DNA of 50,839 nucleotides, from NCBI GenBank assembly GCA_031291075.1, contig JARLJS010000220.1, positions 1 to 50,839 of the forward strand, read 5' to 3'. Made by a program: the position numbers and the translations under genes. Below the pieces are notes generated by a model that ran no database searches, was not told the origin of the DNA, and saw nothing but the letters and a program-made list of their open reading frames with translations. The stretch comes from Nevskia sp. (lineage in GTDB: Bacteria; Pseudomonadota; Gammaproteobacteria; Nevskiales; Nevskiaceae). This document shows, in pieces, positions 35,959-44,528 of this stretch. Positions within the stretch are counted from its first letter, which is position 1. Each line of letters starts with the position of its first letter.

Positions 35959-36025
35959 AGCCCGTAGGGGTCGCGACCCGCCGTCTACCGAGCACCCCAT
36001 TTCGCAAATCCCGTTCGCTCCCCCT

Positions 36026-39000
36026 TCACTTTAGCGGAGCATCGCCTCCCGAAACCCCAGAAACAGTGGACCCCGCTCTAGGCGGGGTCCTGTTCCTGCT
36101 GTAACCGATGCCGTGCAGCTCAGGGTCTAGCCGTCCGACAGAACCTGCCCGCCGTGAAATCTCCTCCAGAAGGCCATGCCATCCTGCCGATCCCGCTCCG
36201 CGTAGTAGGGTATTGATAACAGCCGCTCTCTCAAGCGTGCGACGGCCCGCTCCCGCCGCGCGAGCTCCTCGGGAGGAATTGGGGGCAAGCTCGAAATCAG
36301 CTGGTCCCACGGGCTCACCGGTGCTGATTTTTTCGTATCGTCCATGCTTGAAATTATACTCCAGATCGGCCGCTTCCGGAAACGCGTTCAACAGATTCTG
36401 ATGCGCCCGCTGCATCAAATGCGCCACATTCGCCGCGTCCGCCAGCGGTCCGCCCGAAAGGTCCCACTCCAGCGGTCCAACCCCCAGGCTGGGATCGCCT
36501 TCCAGTTGTCGTTCGTGCGGCTCCAGATGCCGGGTCGTGCCGAACTTCAACGCCGAGTTGAGCATGTTTTCCGTACGGCGGCGCAGCGCGGTGTCGGAAA
36601 GGCCCGCGGGATCCCCGATGAACGTCTTGCCGTTGTTATGCGCGTAGTTGGCAACAGCGTGATAAAGCGCGGAGCCGCCGCTCGATCCCTCGTGAAGACC
36701 GGAAGCATCGATAAACACCCTGCCATTGTGGGTTTCGTAGATTTTTGCCTCCTTACCGTCCGGCATGGTGACGTTCCATTGCTTGCTCACGTCGTAGTAC
36801 GACTTGCGCTGCGGATCGACGTGATCGGCCGTGGCCACGGACATTCGCGGATCCGTGTGCAGGACGATCTCACCCATATACCTGGCATGCGAGATTGGAT
36901 ATTGAAAGAACGCCGAATCCCGCGTCAGCATCTGCAGAGCCGCCGCGGCGCGCTTGTACGCCGATTGGCCGCCGCCGGCGATCCGCGAAAACGCCAGCGT
37001 CAGACGGTCCGCCAGCCCCTGCGGCTGCGCGCCGCGCTCGCGGCCCTCGTACATCCGCTGCCACGACTGGTGCAGCAGATCGCGTACCCGGGCATCGGAG
37101 AACGCTTCCGCGGAATCCGGGCTGCGGCCCAGGATCCGCGTCAGCACGCCGTTCATTGCGGCCGCAAGCTGCCGCGTGTAGCGGCCTACCACGTCCAGCA
37201 ACCTGGGCTTCAGACCCTCCGGTATCTGCACTCTGAGTTGCGACCAATCGCCGGTGCGCTGCGCCGCGTTGAGCTCCGCCAGGGCCTCGCCCGTAGCCTG
37301 CAGGTCATCGAGCTTTTGACCCAGCCCTGCCCGCTCCGCCTGGATCGCATCCGCCAGCTGCCTCACGCCCGGATTGCCCCTGGCGCCTACCAGCGTATCT
37401 CTCAACGCTGCGTCCGAATCCGCCAGGTTGTGCAAACCCCAATGCCCGCCCTCGTGGGCGATGACCCAGGCGGCGCGCTGCAGCGAGGGTATCCGGTTGG
37501 CCAGGAGGTAGACCTGATTGGTCTTGGGATTGAAAAACCCCTCGGCCGGCGCATCCTCCGCTCCGTCGATTGCCACCACTTCCTTCCGGACATCCGCGGG
37601 CAACTCGTCTTCGGAAGCCACAACGGACACTCGATCCTGCGCGCCGCGGTTCGGCAGCGCCCGCCTGACCGCCTGGGCCAGCACGTCGACGGGGATGCCC
37701 GGACGGTCAGCCGTGGCGTTCTTGTCGGCCACAGTTCGCGAAGCCCCGAAAACACCGCGCCCCTCACCAGCAGGGGCGCTGTTCGCATCTTCGCTGGCTC
37801 GCGACGATGATCGAGGCGGATCGTCGGCCGCTCCGATCCGCGCCTCCGGATACCGTCCCTGATACCTCTCCCGCAACTGCTGCTGCGACAGCGGCACCTC
37901 CGCATCCAGCCGCGCCTGCAACCGGCGCCGTCCCAGCTTCGCCGCCAGCCGCACACTGCGCACCTGCGCCTGCTCCAGGCTGTTGCCGTCGGTGATGAGG
38001 CTGCCGCTGTGCGGGTCGATCACTGCGTAACCTGATCCGTCGGCCTTCTTCGCCGTCACCGTCTCGATGCTGTCCAGCAGCTTGCCGTGGAGGGGGTCGG
38101 TGTATTGGTTGCCCTCGCGGTCCAGCACGAAGCGCGGATCGGGCTGGCCACCGTCGGCGCGCATGGCGTTCTCGCCGCTGTCCCGGTACGGCTCGCCGGT
38201 GACGTCGGGCGTGGTATTGCCCAGCGCGCGGGCGCGGTGCGCCGCCGCGTCGTAGTAAGGCCTGGCCTGGTCTTCGATCCGGTTGGGATCGAAGCCGAGC
38301 TGGCGCATGCGGGCATGCTCGGCTTCGGTCGCCGCGCGGTGCGCTTCGTTGTAGCTGTGCCCGGCGTCGAGCAGGGCCTTTTCCACCCGCTCGTGGTAGT
38401 CGTGCGATTCCTGCAGGTCGAACGGCCGCGTCTCGCCGGAGCTGTGTATTGCATCGATGGAGCGCGGCTTGCCCACGTCGTGGACGGAGGTCACCCCGTC
38501 CTGCGACATTCCCGCCACCAGGCCCACGTGGTCGTGGCGGATCGGCAGGCCGTCCCTGTTCGATTCGCGCGGAGCACCGCCATCTTCGGACCCCGGCCCA
38601 CCGGCCCTGGAGAACCGTGGCTTCGGCTCACTCCCGTCGACAACCTCGCTGCCTTCGTCACCCCTCCCCTGCCCGGGATCGGGCCCGGATCGATCAGATG
38701 TCTCCGCGCCGGAGCGGTTGACGGCTTCGGCCGGCCGCGCCAAGCTGTCTTCGAAGCCGGCGGGCGGTGTGGAAAGTCGGGCCTGGGGTTCCAGGCTGTC
38801 AGAGGTCCCCCTTAAAGACGCCGGCTTCCCTGTTTCCGCCGAGGAAATAGAGACGGCAGCCGGCCGCTCCATATCGGCACCGGACGAATCGACACCGGAC
38901 CGCTTGACAGCCTCCACCAGCCGCGCGAAGCTGTCGTCGAAGCCGGCGGGCGGTGTGGAAAGTCGGGTCTGGGATTCCGGGCCGTCAGCGTTCCCCCTTA

Positions 39001-41617
39001 AAGACGCCGGCTTCCCTATTTCCACGGCGGAAACGGTGTACAGCCGAGCACCCTGAGATCTGATCCGCATCTCCTTCGCCAGAATCTTGACCCGCAGGAT
39101 GTCCTGGCCGAACGGCATTGGCACTTCGAAGTGGTGAATGGCGCCGATATTTGTGTTGCCGCCTCTGTCCTCCCGCGTCAGCTTCCGTAGCGCGATCGGG
39201 AACAGCCGGTCGAGATTCGCCACCGCCATCATGTGCGCCTGCGGCGAAATCGATTGCCTTACCGCGCTCGTACTCAACATCTTTCCCAGCGAACCGCTCG
39301 ACACCGTGGCAACGACCCCGGTTTCCAGGTTGCGCGACGGCTGGTTCAAATAGCTCGCCGCGGCGCGCTTGGCCAGATCCGACCCGGTGACATCGCGCAG
39401 CACGCTGCTAAGCTGTTGCGCCTGCTGCTCCGCCGTCTCAAGCGCATCGCGCGAATAAGCCTCGATGCCGCGATATCTCCCTGGCCCCGTGGTGCTTCGG
39501 CGCCCCTCATCCCATAGCGCCTGCCGCACCGCCCTGCGCACCGTCTCCACATCGTTCACGAACCGTACAGCCTGCCGCCCCATCTGCCCAGGCGTGCCGT
39601 CCAGCCTGCCGCGCAGCCGGTCGAAGAAATCCAGCGCATGCACCGCAACGCGGCGGAACAGGCTCGGCTCCAGCCTCTTCTGCAAATCACGGACGAAGCC
39701 TGGATCGGCGAAGTGATCCCCCACCACGTCGGCGATCAGCTCCTCGTGCCGGCGCTCCGGACTGAGATCGCCGATGCCGTGCTCGCTATAAAGCTCCGAC
39801 AACCCGCTCTTGTGGGCCTCCCCCTGCGCCTCATCGATCGCCGGCCGCAGCGCATCCACCAGGCGCCCGTACACATCAGGAGACTCCTGCCGCAATGAAT
39901 GAAGCAGCTCGTGGCCGATCACCTGTGCATGCGGCCGGTCGCTGTCGGCGTTGATGAACAAGGTGTCACCGCCCAGATAAGCCCCGCGCATCGCCGGATC
40001 GCCGCTACGCACGAACACCACCTTGCGACCGAACAGACGGCGCACAGTGCTGCCTAGCGCGGCCGCAGCCATGTCGGGCGGTGCCACCTGCTCAACCGCG
40101 ATGCTGCGGCCATGCAAACGCGTCAGTGCTTCGGCCAAAGCGGAAGCCGTCGCCGGCCGCTCCGCCTCAGCGGGCGATGGTCGCAGCACCCCGTCCTGCG
40201 ACATTCCCGCCACCAGCCCCACGTGGTCGCGGCGGATGGGCAGGCCATCGCGGTTGGTGCTTACCGGCGCCAGCCGTTCTGCGCCGCCCCCCACTTCTCC
40301 TGCAGCGCCGCCAGGCTGGACGCGCTGGCCGGCGCCGTCATCCTGCGCCGGTGTTCCACCACCTTGTGCGCCATCCGCAGCAGCGCCGCGGGACTGTGTT
40401 TTGGTTTCAGCGTTTGCACGATTTCTCTCCTTCACCGCCGCCAGGTAGGCGCCGGTGTCTTCAGGGTGTTCCGCATGGATGCGCGAAGCCGCTTCCGGAT
40501 CGGTCGCCACCAGGTGCGCCACGTCCGCCACTGCGTCGGGCACTTGGTGCGGCGCGATGCCCTCGCCTTCCGCCCCGGCGCTCCGCTCGTGGTCGTTCAG
40601 CGGTTGCACCGGGCCCGCTGGCCTGCGTACCGGTTCTTCGGCCTGCAAGCCCACCGTCGGTGTCTGCGCCAGCGGAGCCGGCTCAGGCTGCCGCTCGTCG
40701 AGACCCACCTTCGCCGCCGTTGGCTTGCCATTCCTATTTGCCGGATCATTGCCGGCACGACTCGCTGCCGGCATTTCACCGACCATGCCGCCAATCAAGC
40801 CGCCGGTCGCAACTGCCGGCGCATCCTCCCAGCCCAGCAGCGGCGCATTTCTCACATCCGCGGGCGCATCGGACCCCAAGGCCACCTTCTCCACTTTGTG
40901 GCCCGCGGCGGTGAGCCCCGCGGCAATGGCGGAACCGCTGCCCACCCGCCGGATGACTCCGCCCTGCACATGCCCGGGCACCGCCGCGGTCAGCGCGGTG
41001 AATGCCGTGTTGGCCAGGGTGGCACGCTGCGCCGCATCGGCCGGCACGCCTTCCTCCACCAGTTCCTGCGCCCGCTCCGCCGGCCCCAGCGGAAATGTGG
41101 CCACCCCCAGCGGCAGCGCACCCACCACGACGCCGGTCCGATTGAAATGTTCCCCCGGCTTCTCACCGAACTTCTCGATCCCGGCCTGCTTCACGTCGTG
41201 CGCCAGTGCCATGAGCTGCCCGGCCCTATTCGTTGCCCAGTGGTAACCCTGGTCCAGCGCTTCGGACAATCCGGCGATCGGATTGATGCCGGGATAAGGA
41301 ACGCGCTGCAACTGGTCGGCACGTCCGTGGGCGCTATCCGCCGCCTCGCCCAAGCCAATCAAAGCTCCGGCGCCGGTGAACGGCAGCGCCGCGGCCGCCG
41401 TCGTCGCGGACTGTCCGAATGAACGCACCGCGCTTTCCCCGAACGGCACCTGCCGCACAGCGCCGCCTCTCTCCGGCGGCACCAGCCCCACGCTCACCGG
41501 CGCGGGCTTCGCCCCGACCTGTAACGCCGAACCCCAGTCGAACGTACTTTCATCCGGTGCCATCGCATGCCGCACCAACGCGCCCCCGACATCCAAGCCC
41601 TGCTCATCCCCAGCCAT
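36026..41617 (-). CDS. Giant polyvalent-type protein with two zincin (HExxH) domains
   Basis: About 1,863 aa, Pro/Ala/Arg-rich linkers between globular modules. Residues, approximate: 60-330 Gly/Ala-rich hydrophobic helices (TTAAAALPFTGAGALIGLGE, LPLGVATFPLG); 568-572 HELLH zincin helix followed by a downstream HEELIADVVGDHF acid; 770-870 a module SAVRQSISPQAHMMAVANLD with VEIGKPASLRG; 1070-1135 SHDYHERVEKALLDAGHSYN and ARMRQLGFDPNRIEDQARPY; about 1387 a second zincin, VIAHEGGHWGLHN; 1568-1755 a C-terminal module (HARYMGEIVLHTDPRM, NYAHNNGKTFIGDPAGLSD). This mosaic matches the polyvalent proteins described from phages and conjugative elements, which are co-delivered with DNA. ATG 41617 has GGGGAGGGG upstream. 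The last ~105 codons look out of frame (see 36127-36345). Confidence 0.75.
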   Translation of the reverse strand: MAGDEQGLDVGGALVRHAMAPDESTFDWGSALQVGAKPAPVSVGLVPPERGGAVRQVPFGESAVRSFGQSATTAAAALPFTGAGALIGLGEAADSAHGRADQLQRVPYPGINPIAGLSEALDQGYHWATNRAGQLMALAHDVKQAGIEKFGEKPGEHFNRTGVVVGALPLGVATFPLGPAERAQELVEEGVPADAAQRATLANTAFTALTAAVPGHVQGGVIRRVGSGSAIAAGLTAAGHKVEKVALGSDAPADVRNAPLLGWEDAPAVATGGLIGGMVGEMPAASRAGNDPANRNGKPTAAKVGLDERQPEPAPLAQTPTVGLQAEEPVRRPAGPVQPLNDHERSAGAEGEGIAPHQVPDAVADVAHLVATDPEAASRIHAEHPEDTGAYLAAVKERNRANAETKTQSRGAAADGAQGGGTPAQDDGAGQRVQPGGAAGEVGGGAERLAPVSTNRDGLPIRRDHVGLVAGMSQDGVLRPSPAEAERPATASALAEALTRLHGRSIAVEQVAPPDMAAAALGSTVRRLFGRKVVFVRSGDPAMRGAYLGGDTLFINADSDRPHAQVIGHELLHSLRQESPDVYGRLVDALRPAIDEAQGEAHKSGLSELYSEHGIGDLSPERRHEELIADVVGDHFADPGFVRDLQKRLEPSLFRRVAVHALDFFDRLRGRLDGTPGQMGRQAVRFVNDVETVRRAVRQALWDEGRRSTTGPGRYRGIEAYSRDALETAEQQAQQLSSVLRDVTGSDLAKRAAASYLNQPSRNLETGVVATVSSGSLGKMLSTSAVRQSISPQAHMMAVANLDRLFPIALRKLTREDRGGNTNIGAIHHFEVPMPFGQDILRVKILAKEMRIRSQGARLYTVSAVEIGKPASLRGNADGPESQTRLSTPPAGFDDSFARLVEAVKRSGVDSSGADMERPAAVSISSAETGKPASLRGTSDSLEPQARLSTPPAGFEDSLARPAEAVNRSGAETSDRSGPDPGQGRGDEGSEVVDGSEPKPRFSRAGGPGSEDGGAPRESNRDGLPIRHDHVGLVAGMSQDGVTSVHDVGKPRSIDAIHSSGETRPFDLQESHDYHERVEKALLDAGHSYNEAHRAATEAEHARMRQLGFDPNRIEDQARPYYDAAAHRARALGNTTPDVTGEPYRDSGENAMRADGGQPDPRFVLDREGNQYTDPLHGKLLDSIETVTAKKADGSGYAVIDPHSGSLITDGNSLEQAQVRSVRLAAKLGRRRLQARLDAEVPLSQQQLRERYQGRYPEARIGAADDPPRSSSRASEDANSAPAGEGRGVFGASRTVADKNATADRPGIPVDVLAQAVRRALPNRGAQDRVSVVASEDELPADVRKEVVAIDGAEDAPAEGFFNPKTNQVYLLANRIPSLQRAAWVIAHEGGHWGLHNLADSDAALRDTLVGARGNPGVRQLADAIQAERAGLGQKLDDLQATGEALAELNAAQRTGDWSQLRVQIPEGLKPRLLDVVGRYTRQLAAAMNGVLTRILGRSPDSAEAFSDARVRDLLHQSWQRMYEGRERGAQPQGLADRLTLAFSRIAGGGQSAYKRAAAALQMLTRDSAFFQYPISHARYMGEIVLHTDPRMSVATADHVDPQRKSYYDVSKQWNVTMPDGKEAKIYETHNGRVFIDASGLHEGSSGGSALYHAVANYAHNNGKTFIGDPAGLSDTALRRRTENMLNSALKFGTTRHLEPHERQLEGDPSLGVGPLEWDLSGGPLADAANVAHLMQRAHQNLLNAFPEAADLEYNFKHGRYEKISTGEPVGPADFELAPNSSRGARAAGAGRRTLERAAVINTLLRGAGSAGWHGLLEEISRRAGSVGRLDPELHGIGYSRNRTPPRAGSTVSGVSGGDAPLK
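36068..36090. repeat. Palindrome at the 3' end of the giant gene
   Basis: GGACCCCGC-TCTAG-GCGGGGTCC, a 9-bp perfect stem, lies inside the last codons of the long reading frame. It is closely related to GTCCCCGC-GTAG-GCGGGGAC at 41635-41654 just upstream of the same gene. There is no convincing T-run after it on either strand, so it may be a REP-like unit, not a terminator. Confidence 0.6.
36127..36345 (-). CDS. Small protein overlapping the 3' end of the giant gene
   Basis: 72 aa beginning MDDTKKSAPVSPWDQLISSL and ending FWRRFHGGQVLSDG, in a different frame from the giant reading frame. Its third codon positions are clearly more GC-rich (roughly 70% by eye) than those of the giant frame over the same bases (about 55%), and its composition is that of a folded, charged helical protein (ELARRERAVARLRERLL). 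The giant frame here turns Gly/Arg/Ala-rich without structure. So this is probably the real gene, and the giant protein's meaningful sequence ends near NFKHGRY. No family is recognised; GGAG upstream is rather far from the ATG. Confidence 0.5.
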   Translation of the reverse strand: MDDTKKSAPVSPWDQLISSLPPIPPEELARRERAVARLRERLLSIPYYAERDRQDGMAFWRRFHGGQVLSDG

Positions 41618-41634
41618 CGAATCCCCTCCCCGTC

Positions 41635-41769
41635 GTCCCCGCGTAGGCGGGGACCCAGTTTTCGTACCGCAAGCGCTCCTCATCCACCAATAAAAAGCCC
41701 CGCACCAGGCGGGGCTTTAGAACTCCAATCAATCTCCAATCAATCCGTCACCCCGGCGCAAGCCGGGGT
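41635..41769. repeat. Cluster of GC-rich palindromes upstream of the giant gene
   Basis: Three stem-loops: GTCCCCGC-GTAG-GCGGGGAC (41635-41654), the terminator-like hairpin at 41692-41718, and ACCCCGGC-GCAA-GCCGGGGT (41750-41769), the last preceded by a tandem CTCCAATCAAT CTCCAATCAAT. The outer two belong to the common extragenic CCCGC-nnn-GCGGG palindrome type. The first resembles the palindrome at the 3' end of the giant gene (36068-36090). Confidence 0.6.
41692..41718. terminator. Bidirectional rho-independent terminator
   Basis: AAAAAGCCCCGC-ACCA-GGCGGGGCTTT: an 8-9-bp GC stem with A and T runs on the two sides. It lies between the DUF6351 stop (41918) and the giant gene (41617), both on the minus strand, so it should separate their transcripts; a promoter for the giant gene would have to lie in the 75 bp that remain. 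Confidence 0.75.
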
Positions 41770-41917
41770 CCAGGGGCCCACAGCGCCGCACTGAATCCCC
41801 TGGATTCCGCCCGCGACACGGTGCCGCGCCAGCGTGGGTGCGGGAGCGGGCGGATGACTCCGCAATGACCCTGGTGAGCGCGGGCGCGCCGGAATGACGA
41901 TCGCGATTGCGCGTCCC

Positions 41918-44191
41918 TCACTGCGCAAACACCCCGAACGCCGGACTGGCCCAGCCACCGCCGGAGTTGGCGGGCGCGGCCGGCATGGCCTGGCCGCCGT
42001 AGATCACCGCGCCGGTGCCGTCCTGGTAGGTCTGCCAGGCGATGGTGGCCTGCTGCTGCACGCCGGGCTGAGTGAAGTCGCACACGCCGTCGGGAAAGAT
42101 ACCCTGCAGCTGCGTCCACTGCGCGTCGGTGAAGGCGGCCGGGCCGTAGTTGTCGCTACGGTCCAGTGGCTTGAGCGTGCACTTGCTGATGTCGGTGGCG
42201 ACGTCCTCGCCGGCCACCATGCGCGGCGTGCCGTACACCGGCACCACCGCTGGCCCGCAGAGCTGGCTGGAAAGCTTGTTGCCATTGCCGTCCCAGCAGG
42301 CGTCGCTGAGATCGGCCGGCTTGTCGTTGACGACCTTCTGCGCCAGCGTGGCGGTGCCGGTGTCGGCTTCGATGGCGGCCAGCCAGCGGTCCATCGCCGC
42401 CAGGCTGTTCAGGTTGCAGTCGGCGTCGCCGACGATCACGCTGGGGCCCTCCCAGATCAGCTGGTTGGCGTGGCTGCCGTGCTCACGGTCCAGCCGGGCG
42501 CGCACCGCGAAGGCGCGGTAGGAATCGTGGGCGAGGCACGGGTTGGGGCCGCGGCAGTCGATGATGGCGGTGCGGTCGAGATTGTTGGTCTCGTTGATGC
42601 TGCCGCTGCGGTAGGCGTTGGCCAGCGCCGGCTCGTCGGCGACCAGGCGCTGCGTGATGTGATTCATGTCCACGTCGAGCCCGCCGATGTTGGCGTTGAG
42701 ATCCACGAACTCGGCCGGCGTGATCTGCTGCTTCTGCAGCGCTTGCAGGCCGTACTGCACGCCCACGTTGTCGGCGGCCAGCCCGCCGAAGCCGTGGCCG
42801 ATCTGCTTCTCCGGCGCGGTCCACACGCCGGGCGGGCGCGGCCCGAAGATGTTGATGTCGTAGTCGACCACGCTGCAGCGCACGCCGCCGGGATTGGTGG
42901 TGGGGTTGTAGAGCTGCTGGCTGCTGACGCCACCGCAGAGACTGGTCGGCACCAGGGCGTAGAAGAAACCCTTGTCGCTGACGACGGCGTTGATGGTCGA
43001 GGCGGCGCCTTCCACCGCGGACCTCTTCTCCTCCGTCCATAACAACTGCTGCGCGGCGGACAACCGGCCGAAGTAGCCGATCAGCATGTGGTACTCCGCC
43101 ACCTGCACCGCGCTGCTCACCGCGTCCGGGAAGGAGCAGGTGGGCAGGATGCCCTGGTAGACGCCCGGGTAGGCGTTGGCGATCCACTGCTGCGCCAGCG
43201 AGCCGCCGGAACAGCCCTGGCCGATGGTGTAGCGCAGGGTGCCGTAGCTCTCGATCAGGTGCTCCTTGGCCATGATGAGCGACTCGGCCTGCACCGCCAG
43301 GTTGCAGTCGTGGCCGCTGTTGTCGAGCGCGGTGGACATCACCGCGAAGCCGGCGCCGAGGGCGTACACCGCGCTGTCCGCGCCGATCGCAAGACCGCCC
43401 AATCCCAGCGGCTGGTAGCTGGTGGTGCTGGGCGCGGTGCCGGTCTCGTACTGCGCACCGCAGCTCGCGCCGTGGTCGATCACCAGCTTGTGGTTGAACT
43501 GCTGCTGCGGCTTGAGCGCGGTCCACGCCTGCTTGGGCTGGAACAGCACCGCAATCTGGTACTGGTCGCGGTCCTGGTAGCCGGTTTCCACGCGCACGAT
43601 GAACGGCACGGCGACGCCCTGGTCGGTGGTGGTCCTGGCCACGTCGATGGCGGGCTTGGCGGGATCATAGGGCTGCAGGCCGCGCTTGAGCGGATCGCTG
43701 GACTTGTACATCCAGGTGTACACCGGCGCCTGGTTGCACTGCGCGTCCACCGCGCCCTGCTGGCAGGTCCAGGGCTGGATCTGCGGCCCGGCGAACACCG
43801 GCCCGCCCTGCGGATGGTTGACGATGGTGACGCTGCTGACCGCGAGGCCCGGCGCCTGCGCGCTCAGCGTGTTGCTGCCGACGGTGAGGCCGCTGACCAG
43901 CGCCATGTACTGGCCGCCGCCGGAAGCGGCGAACTGCGCGCTGATATCCTGGCCATTGAGGCTGACCCGCAGCGCCGACGCGGCGGTGCCGGACGGCGGA
44001 TCCACCTCCACCAGGGCGTCGCCGCCGTTGATGAGGTCGGCGCGGTTGGAGAGCACCTTGATGGTGGGACTGTTCGAGCCGCTTGCGTTCGAATTGCCGC
44101 CGGGACCGCCGCCGCCGGATGAGCCGCCGCCGCAGGCCGCAACCAGGAGCGCAAAGGCCAGGACGGAGACCCGCCGCATTTTCGTCTGCAT
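41918..44191 (-). CDS. DUF6351-family lipoprotein, predicted serine hydrolase
   Basis: 757 aa. The signal peptide ends in a lipobox, LAFALLVAACGGG, followed by a Gly/Ser-rich tether, so the mature protein is a membrane-anchored or exported lipoprotein. An N-terminal immunoglobulin-like domain (IKVLSNRADLINGGDALVEV) precedes an alpha/beta-hydrolase-like region; TIGQGCSGGSLAQQWIANAY has the form of a nucleophile elbow around Ser, and ILPTCSFPDAVS follows. The family is uncharacterised but resembles secreted esterases in layout. GGAGGGG stands about five bases before the first ATG. It appears monocistronic, ended by the terminator at 41692. A scrap of its 3' end is repeated at 35900. Confidence 0.8.
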   Translation of the reverse strand: MQTKMRRVSVLAFALLVAACGGGSSGGGGPGGNSNASGSNSPTIKVLSNRADLINGGDALVEVDPPSGTAASALRVSLNGQDISAQFAASGGGQYMALVSGLTVGSNTLSAQAPGLAVSSVTIVNHPQGGPVFAGPQIQPWTCQQGAVDAQCNQAPVYTWMYKSSDPLKRGLQPYDPAKPAIDVARTTTDQGVAVPFIVRVETGYQDRDQYQIAVLFQPKQAWTALKPQQQFNHKLVIDHGASCGAQYETGTAPSTTSYQPLGLGGLAIGADSAVYALGAGFAVMSTALDNSGHDCNLAVQAESLIMAKEHLIESYGTLRYTIGQGCSGGSLAQQWIANAYPGVYQGILPTCSFPDAVSSAVQVAEYHMLIGYFGRLSAAQQLLWTEEKRSAVEGAASTINAVVSDKGFFYALVPTSLCGGVSSQQLYNPTTNPGGVRCSVVDYDINIFGPRPPGVWTAPEKQIGHGFGGLAADNVGVQYGLQALQKQQITPAEFVDLNANIGGLDVDMNHITQRLVADEPALANAYRSGSINETNNLDRTAIIDCRGPNPCLAHDSYRAFAVRARLDREHGSHANQLIWEGPSVIVGDADCNLNSLAAMDRWLAAIEADTGTATLAQKVVNDKPADLSDACWDGNGNKLSSQLCGPAVVPVYGTPRMVAGEDVATDISKCTLKPLDRSDNYGPAAFTDAQWTQLQGIFPDGVCDFTQPGVQQQATIAWQTYQDGTGAVIYGGQAMPAAPANSGGGWASPAFGVFAQ

Positions 44192-44375
44192 GACATCCCC
44201 TCCGCGAACAAACGGCCGTTATTGTTATTGGCCCGCGCGCCGCAAAGCGGCGCGGCAGACCATTACTGTAAGCCGAAGGCGGAGAAGCTGTATTGATATT
44301 TGCTGCCACGCGGAGCCTGCCGCGGCGGCCGGCTGGCGTGATGTCCCGCAATATGGCCCAGCACCAAATCAGCAT

Positions 44376-44494
44376 CCCTCTCCCTTAAGGGAGAGGGGCA
44401 GGGGTGAGGGCGGCACGGCCGGAAGGTTTTGCAACGGGTGATGCGGAGCGCCCTCACCCGCGCCTCACGGCGCGGCCTCTCCCAGAGGGAGAGG
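44376..44494. repeat. Extragenic palindromic repeat with nested stems
   Basis: CCCTCTCCC-TTAA-GGGAGAGGG opens the element and CCTCTCCCAGAGGGAGAGG closes it; in between, GGGTGAGGGCG pairs with CGCCCTCACCC across about 40 bp. It lies between the DUF6351 and BI-1 genes and could act as a transcription barrier. It shares the CTCTCCC theme with the elements at 143 and 16918 but not their ends, so it is a different family. Confidence 0.65.
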
Positions 44495-44528
44495 CGAATG
44501 AATGCCGTGAGGGCGGCTGCTCTGCCGC

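Noticed and set aside
36344-37810. Long plus-strand ORF (488 codons) opposite the giant gene
   Set aside because: Arg/His/Leu-rich translation with no domain, exactly antisense to well-structured zincin-containing sequence; a GC-rich shadow frame.
41894-44122. Long plus-strand ORFs opposite DUF6351
   Set aside because: Ala/Gly/Arg/His-rich shadow translation; the minus strand has a signal peptide, lipobox and family homology.
44376-44494. Third copy of the MITE-like element
   Set aside because: Shares CTCTCCC palindromes but lacks the CTAGAGCAT ends and the TTTAG/TTTCTC subterminal parts; a different repeat family.
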